Assembly: GCA_002633005.1 (NCBI GenBank)
Contig: NMRA01000207.1
Location: 397,470 to 457,469 of the forward strand
Direction of reading: 5' to 3'
DNA length: 60,000 nucleotides
Origin: Phoronis australis
Lineage: Eukaryota > Phoronida > Phoronidae
Shown here: piece after piece, positions 10,426-29,497 of the stretch
How the letters are laid out: every line of letters begins with the position of its first letter
Numbering within the stretch: position 1 is the first letter of the stretch
Program-made: the position numbers and the translations under genes
The notes under the pieces: model-generated
Databases searched by the model: none
Seen by the model: only the letters and a program-made list of their open reading frames with translations
What the model was told of the DNA's origin: nothing

Positions 10426-12643
10426 ATGTACCTGACCCTAAGGTTTCATAGAAGATGAATACGGGACGTGCCACTCAAAAAGGTGGCATCCGTACGGCAT
10501 GTAGTAGGGAAATTCTCTTCTGCTTGCAGCCCCTACAGGACATCGACGGGGATAGTGTTGTCTGTGGACCGCTTGTGAATGTTAGCTTAGATAAGCCTTA
10601 GTTGTATGAAAATCGTTCTTAACAACAAACGCCTAAGAACTTCAACAAAACAGTAGTGTTCTTGAAGCAAGCCCATACGAAAATTTGAGCTTTCTTGGAA
10701 CCATCCCAACAAGTCGGCCTCCTTTTTCAACATCAAAAACTGATTGTTGGTCAGATTACGTCACTATAATTGAGCGAATAGTTTTAACAAGTGTCAGAGG
10801 ACCTGTTAATAAAAATCATAAAAATACACTCGAGTACTTGAACACTATGAGTGAAAAAATAGCAACAAAACTGCAAGCTTTTCCGTTCATAGATAGCTTA
10901 CTCAAATTTTCGGCTATTGTCAAATGAAAACCTCACAGCACAGACATTTACGCAAATGGTAGTACTATTTGAACATGGCATCGTATTTTTAAAATTATGT
11001 AGAATATAAACGGGAAAATTGGTGTCTGGTCGAGCGACGTGTGAATGACACTGAGTTCAAGTTTAATGCGGACAACGCTGTTATGTACGAAATATTCTTT
11101 TTAGTGAAATCCACCTACTGGGGTCATCGGGCTGTAAAGTCGTTCACAGCACCATCCCTTAAGGAGGGTGTATACACTGAATTTTGAATTTTTGACAGTT
11201 TTTGAATTTTTATATTGTCTAAAACTTTGATCATCCATTTACATGTTCGTGGATAAATGAAATTGATTTGAAAAGCGCGTAGCTGTCATTTTAACCACGT
11301 CTCTGAAAATTCTTTTCCCTAAAGGGCTGCTCCTCAGGCTTGACTGGTAGCTCAATGTGGGAAGTTGACCAATTATCACACAACCACACAAAGCTCCTTG
11401 TGTCAAAATGCACAATAGACCAAGCAGACATATTGGACTTGGGTCTGAGAAGCACTCACATTTTAAGGAGAAAGGTCAAGTGTTGCAAAACACCAACTGA
11501 AAAGTTGGTTATTTTACGATAGAAAATACCGCCAGGTGTCTTTTTACCATGTTCAGTAAAACCGGAGCATTATATACATAGACGTTCAGTGAAAGTTGAC
11601 CAAAAGTAGCATATGATAACTACACAACTTTAAACACCTTCTCAGTTCATAATTTCACAGTAGTTTATTGCTCATCTATCTTTTGATCAATTTTTACGAA
11701 AATTCGAAATCTTATACAAAGGAACTTCAAATCCGTGCCAGGGATTTTTTCAAATTGATAATAACTTATTTTGAAACGAAGTTTGAATTTTGACTGAATG
11801 TTGTTTATTTGCCAAATCTCAAAAACGAAGTCCAAAAACAGTACGTGATAATGATTTAATGATCATAATTGCGCAGTGGTGACTTATATAAGACTGTTGG
11901 AGGATTTTGAAATCTTTGACAGCATTTTTTGGAAAAAACATCATGAAAAAATTAGCTTTTTGGGATAATATAAATATTTTTAGATTAAAAACTAGTCACT
12001 CAAAAACAAATTTCTTTGCTTTTTCTCAAGTTGTGGGTCATCTTTAAGACGACACTAACTAAAGTTTACGCATTTTAAAAAGGACCATGGAAAAATCCTA
12101 CCACCCTGAATTCAATATTGTACTTATATTTGTGTATTTTATATGACATGAAATAAGAGCACTACTTCTACTACATATTCTACCTTTTATATTTATGAAA
12201 GCGAAAAGAAGTTTCTCATAGCAAATCCAAGTACCCGCTGTGATTCACGTATAAACATTTCCGACCAGTTTTATCTCTGGCGGGAAATCGAGAATGCCGG
12301 AGTCATCAGAGATTAGACTAAATATTGACTCAGCATTTTTTTGCGCTTACAAAAGAAATTCGCAGTTCGTGACGGCAGCAAATTTTATCCCTATTGTAGC
12401 ATTTTGTGGCGGTAAAGACCGCTATAGAGAAAGGTTTTTTGGGAAAAGTTCTGTAGTGACAAATTGGTGAAACCTGCCCTTTCCGGTTGTTTCAAAAATT
12501 AATAAAAGACTCTGTGTAGAGGGTAGGTGCCTGTGTACCCAGTCACTATGAGTACAGCCCCAGACATGGCTTATTCAAAATACATGGAAGGTATGGACAC
12601 TCAAATTACTAATGTTGTTGTATGTTATTGTGCAGGTACCTCT

Positions 12644-12675
12644 TTGTATTGTATTGTATTGTATTGTATTGTATT
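12644..12675 (+). repeat. GTATT microsatellite, about six units
   Basis: Six uninterrupted GTATT pentamers. The pentamer is related by composition to the CAGTA array near 33421. Confidence 0.9.
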
Positions 12676-13253
12676 TACTGTTGTATACATGAGTACTTCC
12701 TCTTGGCAAGTGTAGCTCAGTCATGTTTAAACAGAACAATCAACTGAAAAATAACCGGTACATATTGGACCCAGGGAGGAAATCTGTACCCTTGGGAAAA
12801 TTTTTCAGACAATAATGTATTGCAAACCAATGTTTTTGTACACCACAGACAAGTTCAATAAAGACAATAAATATATTCATCTATAGAAGATACAGATAAA
12901 ATGACATCTAAAATACATGTTATTAATTACAGCATTGTTGACTCACCCTCAAAATATCCATAATTCATTTATATACTTTTCAACTGCAGATCAAATTAAA
13001 TAGAGCAAGCAAAAAACCTTTGGTCTGGAATGCACAACTGTATGTGAAAAAAATACTCCAAGTTTTTGGTTTATCATATATCTATAGATTAAGGCAACTG
13101 CCTAATGTTTTATCAACTGAAGCTCAATTTAAACTTTCATAATACAGTGCCATAAATAGTGAGCAAAGAACCTTTGGTCTGTAATAGACCACTGTATGCA
13201 AGGAAAATACATGAATGCATTAGGTACCACCAACATGCATCTACACGACATGT

Positions 13254-13383
13254 CTAGTTAGCCAGCACTGCGTCATCCCCTGGTCCTTTCATAGTGATGA
13301 TGATATGATTCACATCCTTCTCAGCTCTGTGAGAGTCCAAACTGGTGTGAGCGGAGACCTCATACTCTCTCCCAAATGCTGTC
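13254..13383 (-). CDS. CFAP161: CFAP161 exon 7 (C-terminus)
   Basis: After TTACAG this encodes TAFGREYEVSAHTSLDSHRA, then EKDVNHIIITMKG, and ends ..AVLAN with TAG at 13256-13254. The first base completes the Arg begun in exon 6. The tail after the conserved block is shorter than in vertebrates. Confidence 0.9.
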
Positions 13384-16300
13384 CTGTAAGCATTCACAAA
13401 ACTCATTTCAATGCAGTGATTTGCACACTTGTAGTTACACAGAAATTCTCCAGTGTTAAAAAAAAGTCAATAAACCCACATTCCGTCGAAGAAATGATCT
13501 TTTCATTAAGACAACTTACCACTACAAAACTGGTCTCCGTGCACTTTTTGGTCTAGATAAGAACTGAAGTTATATATAGATTGAGACCATGCTTGGCAAA
13601 CAAAAGGACACGGTGTAACAAGTCAATTTGTAGAGCCTGGCTTCTAGCAAGCGCAAAATATTACTTTTTTCTAAACCACAAATTTGACACCAATTTTATA
13701 ATGGTAAATGTCCTAAATCAAAAATTGTTTTTGTAATGGAATACTCATGATTTAAGGATTTTTAAAATTTCCCCAATTGTAAAAGCTACAGTACTGATTG
13801 ACAAAACTAACAAGAGGAACCATAGCTGCCCTCTTTGAGTAAATTGACATCTGAACAGAATGTGTGCATGTCTGTTCCCCAATTTTCTTCTGAAAAACTG
13901 GTCCTTGGCATGTATTTACTACTTACAAGGATTCTGGATTTTGAAAATCAGTTTGATGCATGCTATTCAGTTGGTTCTCAAATTGTAGGACCTCTGTAAG
14001 TGAGTCATTACTTACTGTTACTACAATAGAAAGTGACGTAAACTTGGCTCTAAAATTATGTCCATTCAGGAAAAATGTACACAGACTGTGTATGGTCAAT
14101 GGTAGTGAATGCAGAACAAAGATGTGAGCCATTTTCTGGATTGTTAACAACACCACCTATTGTCCTATACATAGTAAAAGCAAGACAAGTATAGTAACTT
14201 ACGCAGACAAAATTTCCAACTAAAGATAACCAATGGTTTTTACTGTAACATCAAAAACACTTGCTCTCCCATTTAAATGGTGTTACCATGCAGTGCCTAA
14301 TTCTGTGGATTTGGGTTTATAGCAATGACTACCAGCAAGATGGGCCTTAAAAGGAACAAACCTGATCATAAAGGCATCTTCTACACACAGCGCTTGATTT
14401 GTCTTGCAATGCACAACTATCACCTTCTCATTTGCCTGCAAAGAGCAACAGAATGTTCATTGTTCAGTAGTTCTACATCACCACCTCATTCTCTGCATGG
14501 ACATCACAAGAAGTTTGGTCATCATCGCAAACTGGCCATGGCCGTACATTTTGAATTTTTTCCTTGAGCTAAATTTCGGCAACTATAAGTTACTGCCAGG
14601 GAGGATTTGAAATCCTATTTTGATTTGCCCTATCATAGCACTGACTCTTTGCAGAAAATCGTGCTGCCTACAGGGGCAGATCCAGGATTTTTTGAGTTGG
14701 GGGGGGGGGTTTCTGTGCAGCTAGGGCAGAGTAATAGCCAGGATTTTGCCATGGTCCCCTTGGCCCCATCTAAATCTGCCACTGGCCTATATATAATCAT
14801 GTGGAGTGTATAAGAACAAATTTCTGTCTTCAGTCTTAAGTCACTTTTCCTAAAGCAGACCCCAGGTGTTCACCTCACTCAAGGTATAGCGAGATAGATT
14901 GTAGAAACAAAATCGAACCTTATGTGCCACATACAAAATAGATTCACCTAGCTAGCTCGTTTAAAATTGTGTGACTGTTTAGTTCAAAATCAGATCGCAT
15001 TAAAAATAAAATGCTCAATAACCCGTCCTTAAATACAACAATCATCGAGTTCATAAAATGTCATTGATCAACGCTAGCACTACTCACCATCACTGGTGAT
15101 TCTTCGTACTCCATTCTCAGCAGGGGATTGAACGTGATGATTTTCCACTGTGTTAGAAAGGATGGTTCATTCACAAGGGTTACTTCCTGTTGACGACTCT
15201 TCTTGGAGCACTTATTGAACATGAACTTGTCACTGTGTAAATACAGCTGAAATGAACATTATAGAGGTAACATTATAAAAATCTAGTAAGTAATTAAAGT
15301 CCTGAGTGTGTTAACACCAGTGCTCATCCTGCATATTGAACTGTTAGTTTCAATGTTTAGTTTCATAGTTATGCATGTTCGATTAAATGTCCTAACTTTT
15401 AGTTGGCATTGTAAACTTTCAAATATAATAATGAAAATAATAGAGTACTTGTCTAGTAAATATCAATAATATAAATAACAAATAATGAGCTATATCAAAA
15501 ATAGAACTTTTATTATTTTTGTGAATAAATGCAGAATTTGCATTGAATGAAAGCAAAACAAGATTTCCAAAATTATATTACATTTTTTAAGATTTCCATT
15601 TGAGCATCTATTGCTGAACCAGCAGGCAGCAGTTGGATTTTGAGATAAGCCAACTGTCATCGTACAATTCTTGGGATGTGGAAAATCAGATAAGATTAAG
15701 ATCAAAGAAAACAATTGTAAAACCAACACAGATTGCACTGCCCCTAGAGGCCAACTTATCTGCATAACTGTCAGTGCAATGACTCACCCCGCCCCCTTGA
15801 CCTGGCGTGGTTCTGATGTAAAATGGCTGTCCGTATCTGAGAACTTGTTCATTGACTGACTCATCAGCACTGCAACAGAGTAAGAATACAATGAAAGTTA
15901 TGCAGAGGCAGCCCAGACGACTGATGGCAAAACTTGTATCATGAACGACCCTTTAAATGGGAACCCTTCAACAGGATGGGGTTTATCCACACTCTTTTCA
16001 GGCACAATTTCCATTGTGAGTCAGTGATGTGCATACTTAGGTGATAAGCAATGCTGAACACTACTATCCAAATAGCTCAAGGCTTGGGTTTTTGTTGACA
16101 AAATTATTATTACTTGACCAATTTTGAAAATTCAAGAACCCATATAATCTAATTTTACTCCTCTATTAAGATTTTATGCTTTTCATCAGTTCTTATGTCC
16201 CAAAAAGAAAATGAAAAAATAGAGCCAGGATGCTTTCAAACCTAATTAGATGCGATCTGATAAGAACCAGTACCCTCACTAGGAGATCTACTATTGAATA

Positions 16301-19300
16301 GACTCACTGTAGTGATGTCTATCCCCCTGTAGTCAGACTGGAATGTGGATAGATCTGGTCGCCACGACCATGTGACATTGGAGAAAATCAAAAGATCTCT
16401 CCAAATTGATCCTTATCTTTTCTAAAGAGAATGTTTACAGCATGCTTTGCAAGAAACTGGAAACCAAAACAATCTAGAAATCAAGATCTAAAACTATTAG
16501 TCCTCCATCTTCCAAAATTTGGGAATTATAAGCATATATTTCAGCCCTTAAACTGGAAGAAAGAATGTTTCCCTGTTCATAATTCATAAATAGAACCCAT
16601 AACTTAATTACAGTTTGTTAAACCATGCAACTGTGGTTCTCAGATATGCAAAGCATTATAGACCTTCCCACACGCCACACAACGTGAAATGATCGTGATA
16701 GAATCTCAGGGGTTACAGGGACTATAAACTTGACACACAATCAGCAATTTCAATAGTTCATTACCCACTCGGCTGTGGGGGCATTAAACATGATAATTAG
16801 GCCTGGTCTGGCAATGGAACTACTAACTTTTAATGGGGAGATGCCTTGAACGCCAACACACCATTCATATATAAAACTTTTTTCTGCCGCCTGCCGCATT
16901 AAGTTGATACAGTACAGCACTTTGACGACAAATCAGTTTAGTTAATACAGAATTAGAATATTCAGAAAAAGCACAATTGAGTTGCATTATAACATACCTG
17001 TCGTTTATAACGTTCAATCGCTCCAATATACTCTTTCTAGAATTCATTTTAACGAACACGGACACAGAACTTGTAACACATGAGTGTTTGTGGATGGTAT
17101 AACCACCAAATAACTATGTCGCGGTCGAACCGCCGTTCAGCATTGATCGTAATGTGGTGGTCATAAAACGTTCATGATAATTCTCGTGGAAAATAGATGG
17201 CATTTTGAAGCAAAAACTTTCGGTAAATTTTCAATAATTTTAGTGTCATTTTTCGTCCAACTTCCTTCTGGATTTTCGCCATGACTTAATTCCGACAAAA
17301 ATTGTTAATTCTTGAGATTAGCATCGATTTTCATCGGAATTTTCGCTTTATGAAAAAAAATGTATAAGCTTGAACACGGTCACCTGTCCCTCTCATTTTG
17401 AATTGACAAAAAATGATGAAACTTTATAGTTCACACGTGCTCACGACACCCACGAGAATGGATTACTTAATGTGGCACTGCGCAAATTAGACCGTTGCAG
17501 ATTCATAAATTTTTGAAATTTGTTACTTTCTCAGCAATTTTAATTCAGGTTTACTGATATTCCATACTAATTTCTGAGTATTTACTTTGAAATTATCAGT
17601 GTAAATTAGGATATAAAATTCCAAACAAAGGAAACCGCATTACCGCGTAGTAATACTAAAAGTTACTTCAAACTCGGCTTATCTGACAGAAGTGATCTCA
17701 GCTAAAACTTCACCGATATTTACGGAGAGAGCACGTACAGAGGTCAAAATTTCATGAAGATTTCGAAATTGCTATCAGTTTAAGTCTATAAGAAGAGTGA
17801 AAAAGTGAAAACAGATGTGTTGTTTTGTTAGTCAACTCTCATTGTAATGCCAACAGCTATATGTGGTGTATTAGTGGGATATCGCATGTGACTGGCCGGC
17901 CAACTAAAGGCATGTGGTTTTCTCAGAAATTTCGACTGATCCGAAAATGAGGGGAGGATTTTTGGGCTGGTCCACTCACAACGAAAACACGTTATGATTT
18001 AAAGGTGGCTGCCATTCAGTGATTACCACACTTGTCTCCATTGAGGTGCTGGAAACATGCAGGTATCCGAATGTTGCTCAGCACAAGCGAAAAGATAGAT
18101 AATTCTATTGCAGACTGCCAATGGAATAATCTATACATAGGAAACCAAAGTCGGCGTAACACGTTACACAGTATTACCTTTCAATGACAAATGCAGTCCT
18201 AACACATGGTTTGACCATCTTGGTGGATGACACTCCACACGGACCTTGAATAGCTTTAGCTTCTTGCATCACTGCTATATCCATATTAACACAAAGGACA
18301 TTCTCATCACGCGGATCCTTGTTTTCATACTTTGTGCGATCTTCTGCGGCCAGATTTCTGAACATGACAACGTCACCAAAGTGGACATAACCATCTCTAG
18401 TCGTGCTGAGAGGAATCTGAGAAAGAAAAACACGAGTGTAACTTTGTGTTTACAGTTGATAATCTTTTTGTGAAAACTCCACAGAACATTACAAAATAAG
18501 TTATTGTTATTACATGAACCATTCTTAAAAGAGTGACAGCACATGACATAACTACACAACTCCAAAGATCAATAGCATAGACGATAGACTGAACAAATAA
18601 ACTGTGGGCATTTAAGAGTTAGTTAGTTTTCACCTCTTTTAAAATATGTTGCTGTAGGTTCGATGCTTTCTGTATAAGTAATTCGCCCTTCTCTCGTCTT
18701 TCAAGGAAGTCTTTCATTGTATCCTAGAGAACGAAATAAATATTAGAGCAAATGCCAATGTAAAGATCTAATGGAAGAAATACATTTTTTCTATTTTTAC
18801 AAGTGCTTACCAAGGACACAAGTGAAAACAAGTGAATGAAATTCAGTGAATGTAATCGACAATAGAAAGCCCAATTGCACACAGTACTAATTTCAGGGCA
18901 AGATTCATGCATGATTCATTACATGCTGAACTTCAGAAAGCCTAATAGGTTGTACTCAGCTTACGGTGAAATCTGGGCACCCACAATACGTCTGACAAAT
19001 GAAATTTAATTTTCCCATTATTCTTCACAAACAACAAGTAACACAAAATAATGTTAGAAGCCCTGTAAAATGAAAAAAAAAAAAGATTTTGGAAATTATT
19101 TTGTCCGTAATTAGTGAGATTGTAGTTGGACATGGTAAGTTACTGCATGGTTTTCGATAGGCACACAGTTTTATGATTGGCTACTCAATAACAGAATAAG
19201 GAGATAGGCGATATGATGTCATTCCACCTATAGCGGTGCGCACAGTGTTAAAAATGGCCAGTAGCCAATTTGGGTAACTGAATAAAAGACTGCTCGAAGA

Positions 19301-20123
19301 AAAAGTTTGATTACGGGAGTATTTGTTTGAGTTGGAAGGAATTAAAGACATTGACAACCTTCTAAGATGTCCCTCTATATGAAAAAGGTGCTCATTTTGT
19401 ACAACGCCTGAACTCACACCATAAGGGTAGGTTAATTAGGATACCAGTGCCTAGTTTGTTTACACAACTGGTAACTCGACCCAGGGTGATGACACCATCT
19501 CTATGCCAGGCCAAAGACAGTGAAGTTTTTCAATAGAACTATTTATGGATATGCAGGCATATCTTTGGAAAACATGAGCAAATTTTGACCAAAAACACAC
19601 CATTGGGGTTGACATAAGCTAATTTATTTAACTTTCAAAATTAAATGACAAAAGTACAACAGTTGAAATAACCCAATGCTCAGTCACATTCCACTCACAG
19701 ACAACCAGACGGTTTGACACTGCTAGAAATCAACAGTCAAGCTGAAACGTAAACAAACCACTGCATACTTATAATGTGGCCCTCAGCAGTAACCTACCCC
19801 AAATTACCAATGCAGTACTTCAGACACTGAGTGGAATGTTGTTACATATGAAGCACATATAGGGCCTTCACTGTCTCTAGTTCAGCTAGGCAATGACCAT
19901 CACCTCTGTTAGCCCGACCAGAGGCGATGCAGCTCCTATAGGCGCTCCATACGCCGGAAGCTTTTAGGCGAATTATGCCGAGGGAAAGCCAGACAACAGT
20001 CAACTTACAACTGGTACATTAATAGTAAACATTACTCTTTATTCTGAATACCTCCTCTAACACATTGTCTTCATTCCAGTTTCCAACTAATACGGAAGGG
20101 TTATATGGTCGCACGAAAGCCAT
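13254..20123 (-). CDS. CFAP161: Cilia- and flagella-associated protein 161 (CFAP161)
   Basis: Join on the minus strand: 20123-20052, 18723-18634, 18416-18178, 15869-15788, 15246-15088, 14435-14362, 13383-13254. That is 846 bases, 281 aa plus TAG, with every junction phase-consistent. The human protein is about 300 aa, so this copy is complete. Recognisable stretches in order: YNPSVLVGNWNED, DTMKDFLERREKGELLIQ, DGYVHFGDVVMF, EQVLRYGQPFYI, KVIVVHCKTNQAL and FGREYEVSAHTSLDSHRAEK. CFAP161 is known as a microtubule inner protein of the ciliary doublet and is typically expressed with motile-cilium genes. It starts 402 bp from GOLPH3 in divergent orientation. Introns carry foldback-transposon relics and a small MITE. 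No frameshift or premature stop is seen. Confidence 0.93.
14362..14435 (-). CDS. CFAP161: CFAP161 exon 6
   Basis: 74 bases, acceptor TTTGCAG, donor GTTTGT. It encodes ANEKVIVVHCKTNQAL and CVEDAFMI, equivalent to the ILINHCHTNRGLA block of the human protein. It leaves in phase 2. Confidence 0.88.
14671..14784 (+). mobile_element. Short nonautonomous DNA transposon (CAG..CTG termini, hAT5-like)
   Basis: The left end CAGGGGCAGATCCAGGAT and the inverted right end CAGTGGCAGATTTAGAT form terminal inverted repeats. The pentamer GCCTA directly flanks both ends (14666-14670 and 14785-14789), as expected for a 5-bp target duplication. An 11-G tract lies at 14699-14709. No coding capacity. Superfamily assignment from termini is tentative. 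Confidence 0.6.
15088..15246 (-). CDS. CFAP161: CFAP161 exon 5
   Basis: 53 codons, phase 0 at both ends, acceptor ATTTCAG, donor GTGAGT. It encodes LYLHSDKFMFNKCSKKSRQQ and on to ITFNPLLRMEYEESPVM, the hydrophobic/charged central block of the family. Confidence 0.9.
15788..15869 (-). CDS. CFAP161: CFAP161 exon 4
   Basis: 82 bases between GTTGCAG and GTGAGT. The first base completes a Ser codon started in exon 3. It encodes ADESVNEQVLRYGQPFYIRT plus a Gly-rich end; VLRYGQ is a family landmark. Confidence 0.9.
15870..18177 (-). other. CFAP161 intron 3, with a possible internal first exon
   Basis: 2.3 kb intron. The only notable content is the short open exon-like segment at 16998-17047 ending at a GTATGT donor in the same phase as exon 3. 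No repeat family recognised. Confidence 0.6.
16998..17047 (-). other. Candidate alternative first exon inside CFAP161 intron 3
   Basis: ATG at 17047 in context AAAATGA opens MNSRKSILERLNVIND and stops at a GTATGT donor after AG (phase 2). That phase is exactly what exon 4 (starting 15869) needs, so splicing would give an N-terminally shortened CFAP161. No independent support for a promoter here; it may be chance. Confidence 0.25.
18178..18416 (-). CDS. CFAP161: CFAP161 exon 3
   Basis: 239 bases, acceptor TTTCTCAG, donor GTAATA, phases 0 in and 2 out. It encodes IPLSTTRDGYVHFGDVVMFR and ends CVRTAFVIE; DGYVHFGD corresponds to DGYIHYGDKVML of the human protein. Confidence 0.92.
18634..18723 (-). 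CDS. CFAP161: CFAP161 exon 2
   Basis: Exactly 30 codons, phase 0 both sides, acceptor TTCTCTAG, donor GTGAAA. It encodes DTMKDFLERREKGELLIQKA, nearly the human MKDFLEKRDKGKLLIQ block. Confidence 0.92.
19233..19412 (-). mobile_element. Terminal-repeat fragment of the Mutator-like foldback family
   Basis: The block GACTGCTCGAAGAAAAAGTT, GGGAGTATTTGTTTGAGTTG, GAAGGAATTAAAGACAT matches the right terminal repeat of the 900-bp element with about 80-85 percent identity by eye. It loses similarity before the outer terminus, so it is a truncated relic. Confidence 0.75.
19887..19980 (+). mobile_element. Outer-end fragment of the Mutator-like foldback family
   Basis: It begins TAGGCAATGACCATCACCTC and continues to GGCGAATTATGCC, matching the outermost ~95 bp of the intact element's left terminus. 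Similarity then stops. It points away from the fragment at 19233, so the two cannot be the ends of one intact insertion. Confidence 0.75.
20052..20123 (-). CDS. CFAP161: CFAP161 exon 1
   Basis: 24 codons encoding MAFVRPYNPSVLVGNWNED and NVLEE, ending before GTATTC. The GNWNED motif is the N-terminal hallmark of CFAP161. Start chosen as the only ATG ahead of it. Confidence 0.92.
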
Positions 20124-20525
20124 CTTCTATATGTTCACGAGTAAAATATATCAGTTGCAGTCAAAATCTTGTTTAGCAGCTCAGTAACTCCGGTCACCAA
20201 TGTAAATACCTGTATCGCGCAAACGCAAATTGTCGATTGTGATTGGCCTACGGTTGACCTTGTGCAAATCTTAGAACAGTGGAATTTGTAGAAAAAATAA
20301 AATTAACGTAATAGTCAGGATAATAAAATCAAGTACTGTGGTCTAAAATGATTAGAAGTTAAAATTAGTTTAAACAGTTCCATATGGACGGAAAATATCG
20401 GACTCACCCGATCATGTGAAAATAATTGACGTCACAGGCTCGGCCATATTGAAGTAAAAATTCTACTGATGAAAGAAATCTGTACTAAAAACTAATTTTA
20501 GAGCTGAACAACACACATAGAAGCC
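20124..20525. promoter_or_regulatory. Head-to-head promoter shared by CFAP161 (-) and GOLPH3 (+)
   Basis: 402 bp separate the two start codons. Motifs seen: palindromic CRE TGACGTCA (20427-20434); GCCATATT, a YY1-type site (20443-20450), 76 bp before the GOLPH3 ATG; ATTGG (20242-20246), an inverted CCAAT box; GTAAATA (20202-20208), a forkhead consensus, directly after GTCACC (20193-20198), an RFX X-box-like half site, both on the CFAP161 side. No TATA box is well placed. The CRE/YY1/CCAAT set fits a housekeeping gene and the forkhead/X-box pair fits a ciliary gene. Short motifs occur by chance, so individual sites are tentative. Confidence 0.6.
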
Positions 20526-28138
<7,613 letters not shown>

Positions 28139-29427
28139 CAGGGTGGTTACCTTCGCCGCTTTCACCGGTAGTACTTAGAGGAACTCATTGGTGGTTTATT
28201 GGTTGGTGAGCGAGCACGGGCAGTATACGTAGATGGTCATTGTCATTGTTTCTAGCGTTCATTTTCCAGTCTATGATGTCACGGTCGGCTTCTCGCTATT
28301 TGTCTTAGCAGAATGTCTTATCTTACCTGTTTACGTTCTCATTTTTTACTTTGTTCACTTTACAAAATGGCCGCTGCACCAAACTTGGTAGCTTATCTCG
28401 CTTGTTGGTGTGTTGGACTTCAGATGATATGATCCAAAGTCCTGAGAGTATATGCAGTCGCAGGGGGTACTGGATGAGCTGAGGCAGTAGGGTCACTTTC
28501 TCACACAAAAACTGTACCTGACTAGGGCTGGTGTCTGGCTAGGTATCCTAATGCCCTGGTACAGTGTTTGTGTATTTGTCTTTTGAAAACTGGATGTTAA
28601 GTTATGTCTGGGAAAAAGTACAGTTGCGAATTTCCAAGGGTACTCATCATTCGTCCCCAAATTTAGGAAATCCCCTGTGACCATGAATACATAGCCATTC
28701 TGTTGTGAGCTGGCAGGATTTTTGTTGGTGTGGAAAATGTTCAATTCTAGAATGTTCTTATATTTTTGTTTTAATGTTCTGTTAGTTGTGGGTGAAACAT
28801 ATCTACGAGTGTCCCGGGAGTCATGGTTGTCTCGTGATACCTGGTTGCGCAATGGGTTGGCAATATTCTCTGTATTGGTTGTACAGCACTTTTGACTCTT
28901 TTGGTGCAAGGTGACAATCTCTTGTTTATTTTATTTTAACTTGGTAGTCTGTTGCTGGGAGTATCTAATGTATTAAGCAAAATTTAGTAGACTGAGTGGA
29001 GTACAGTCAAACCGTGTTACACAAAACCTGATTTATAGTTTCTCTCGCTTGTGATATTACAAGCCAACTGTACTACTCTGTCCAGAATTTGGTTTGGTTA
29101 AATCGATGTTTGGTTTCAATGGATGTTTTAGAAAGGTTCAGGGTACATTCTTTGTAACGTGGTTTGACTGTATGATATACCTAGAATAGTGTGACTGACT
29201 GCTGTGTGGTGAGTTATTTTGTAATGAAAGCTGGTCATTTGTAGCACATGGGTTGTTGCAGTTGTGTTAAGTGTAAGCTTTAGTATGAAACAATTGCAGG
29301 CTTTCGTGAAGCACTGCTGACTGGTGGTGCCTTCTTGGTGACATATATATGACTAATGTATGTCTTATTCTGGGTTCTGGTTAGCTTCTTGTTTTAAGTT
29401 CCATGCGTGCAAAATACAGCTACGGGA

Positions 29428-29497
29428 GTCCCACATTTTAGGAACCAGTTATATGTATGTTATTAAGTGAAGAAACTGGTTCTCAAAAATGTGGGAC
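29428..29497. repeat. Hairpin with ~23-bp arms
   Basis: GTCCCACATTTTAGGAACCA at 29428 is inverted as TGGTTCTCAAAAATGTGGGA ending at 29497 with small mismatches and a 23-bp loop. It is probably transcribed as part of the GOLPH3 3' UTR. Confidence 0.7.

Larger units (their letters stand above)
5971..13253. other. Intergenic region between HCN 5' end and CFAP161 3' end
   Basis: 7.3 kb without a supportable gene. It holds the HCN upstream region, two inverted copies of a small interspersed repeat (6774 and 10375), a strong hairpin (8023), a second inverted repeat (10301), a patch near 8680-8780 with repeated AAAATGACCCC/GGGTCA motifs, a patch near 9200-9340 with repeated AAACTTAA/AAGTTTTC motifs, and a GTATT microsatellite (12646). 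Open frames of 60-83 codons here show no domain or splice context. Confidence 0.6.
13384..15787 (-). other. CFAP161 introns 4-6 (between exons 4 and 7)
   Basis: Three introns separated by the exons at 14362-14435 and 15088-15246. The intron at 14436-15087 contains the 114-bp MITE at 14671. The rest is AT-rich with no element I recognise. Confidence 0.7.
18724..20051 (-). other. CFAP161 intron 1
   Basis: 1.3 kb intron that contains two fragments of the foldback transposon family described at 21348-22247. Confidence 0.8.

Noticed and set aside
28493-28909. 138-codon minus-strand open frame downstream of GOLPH3
   Set aside because: Antisense to the probable GOLPH3 3' UTR, low-complexity Asn/Thr/Ser content, no recognised family or splice signals.
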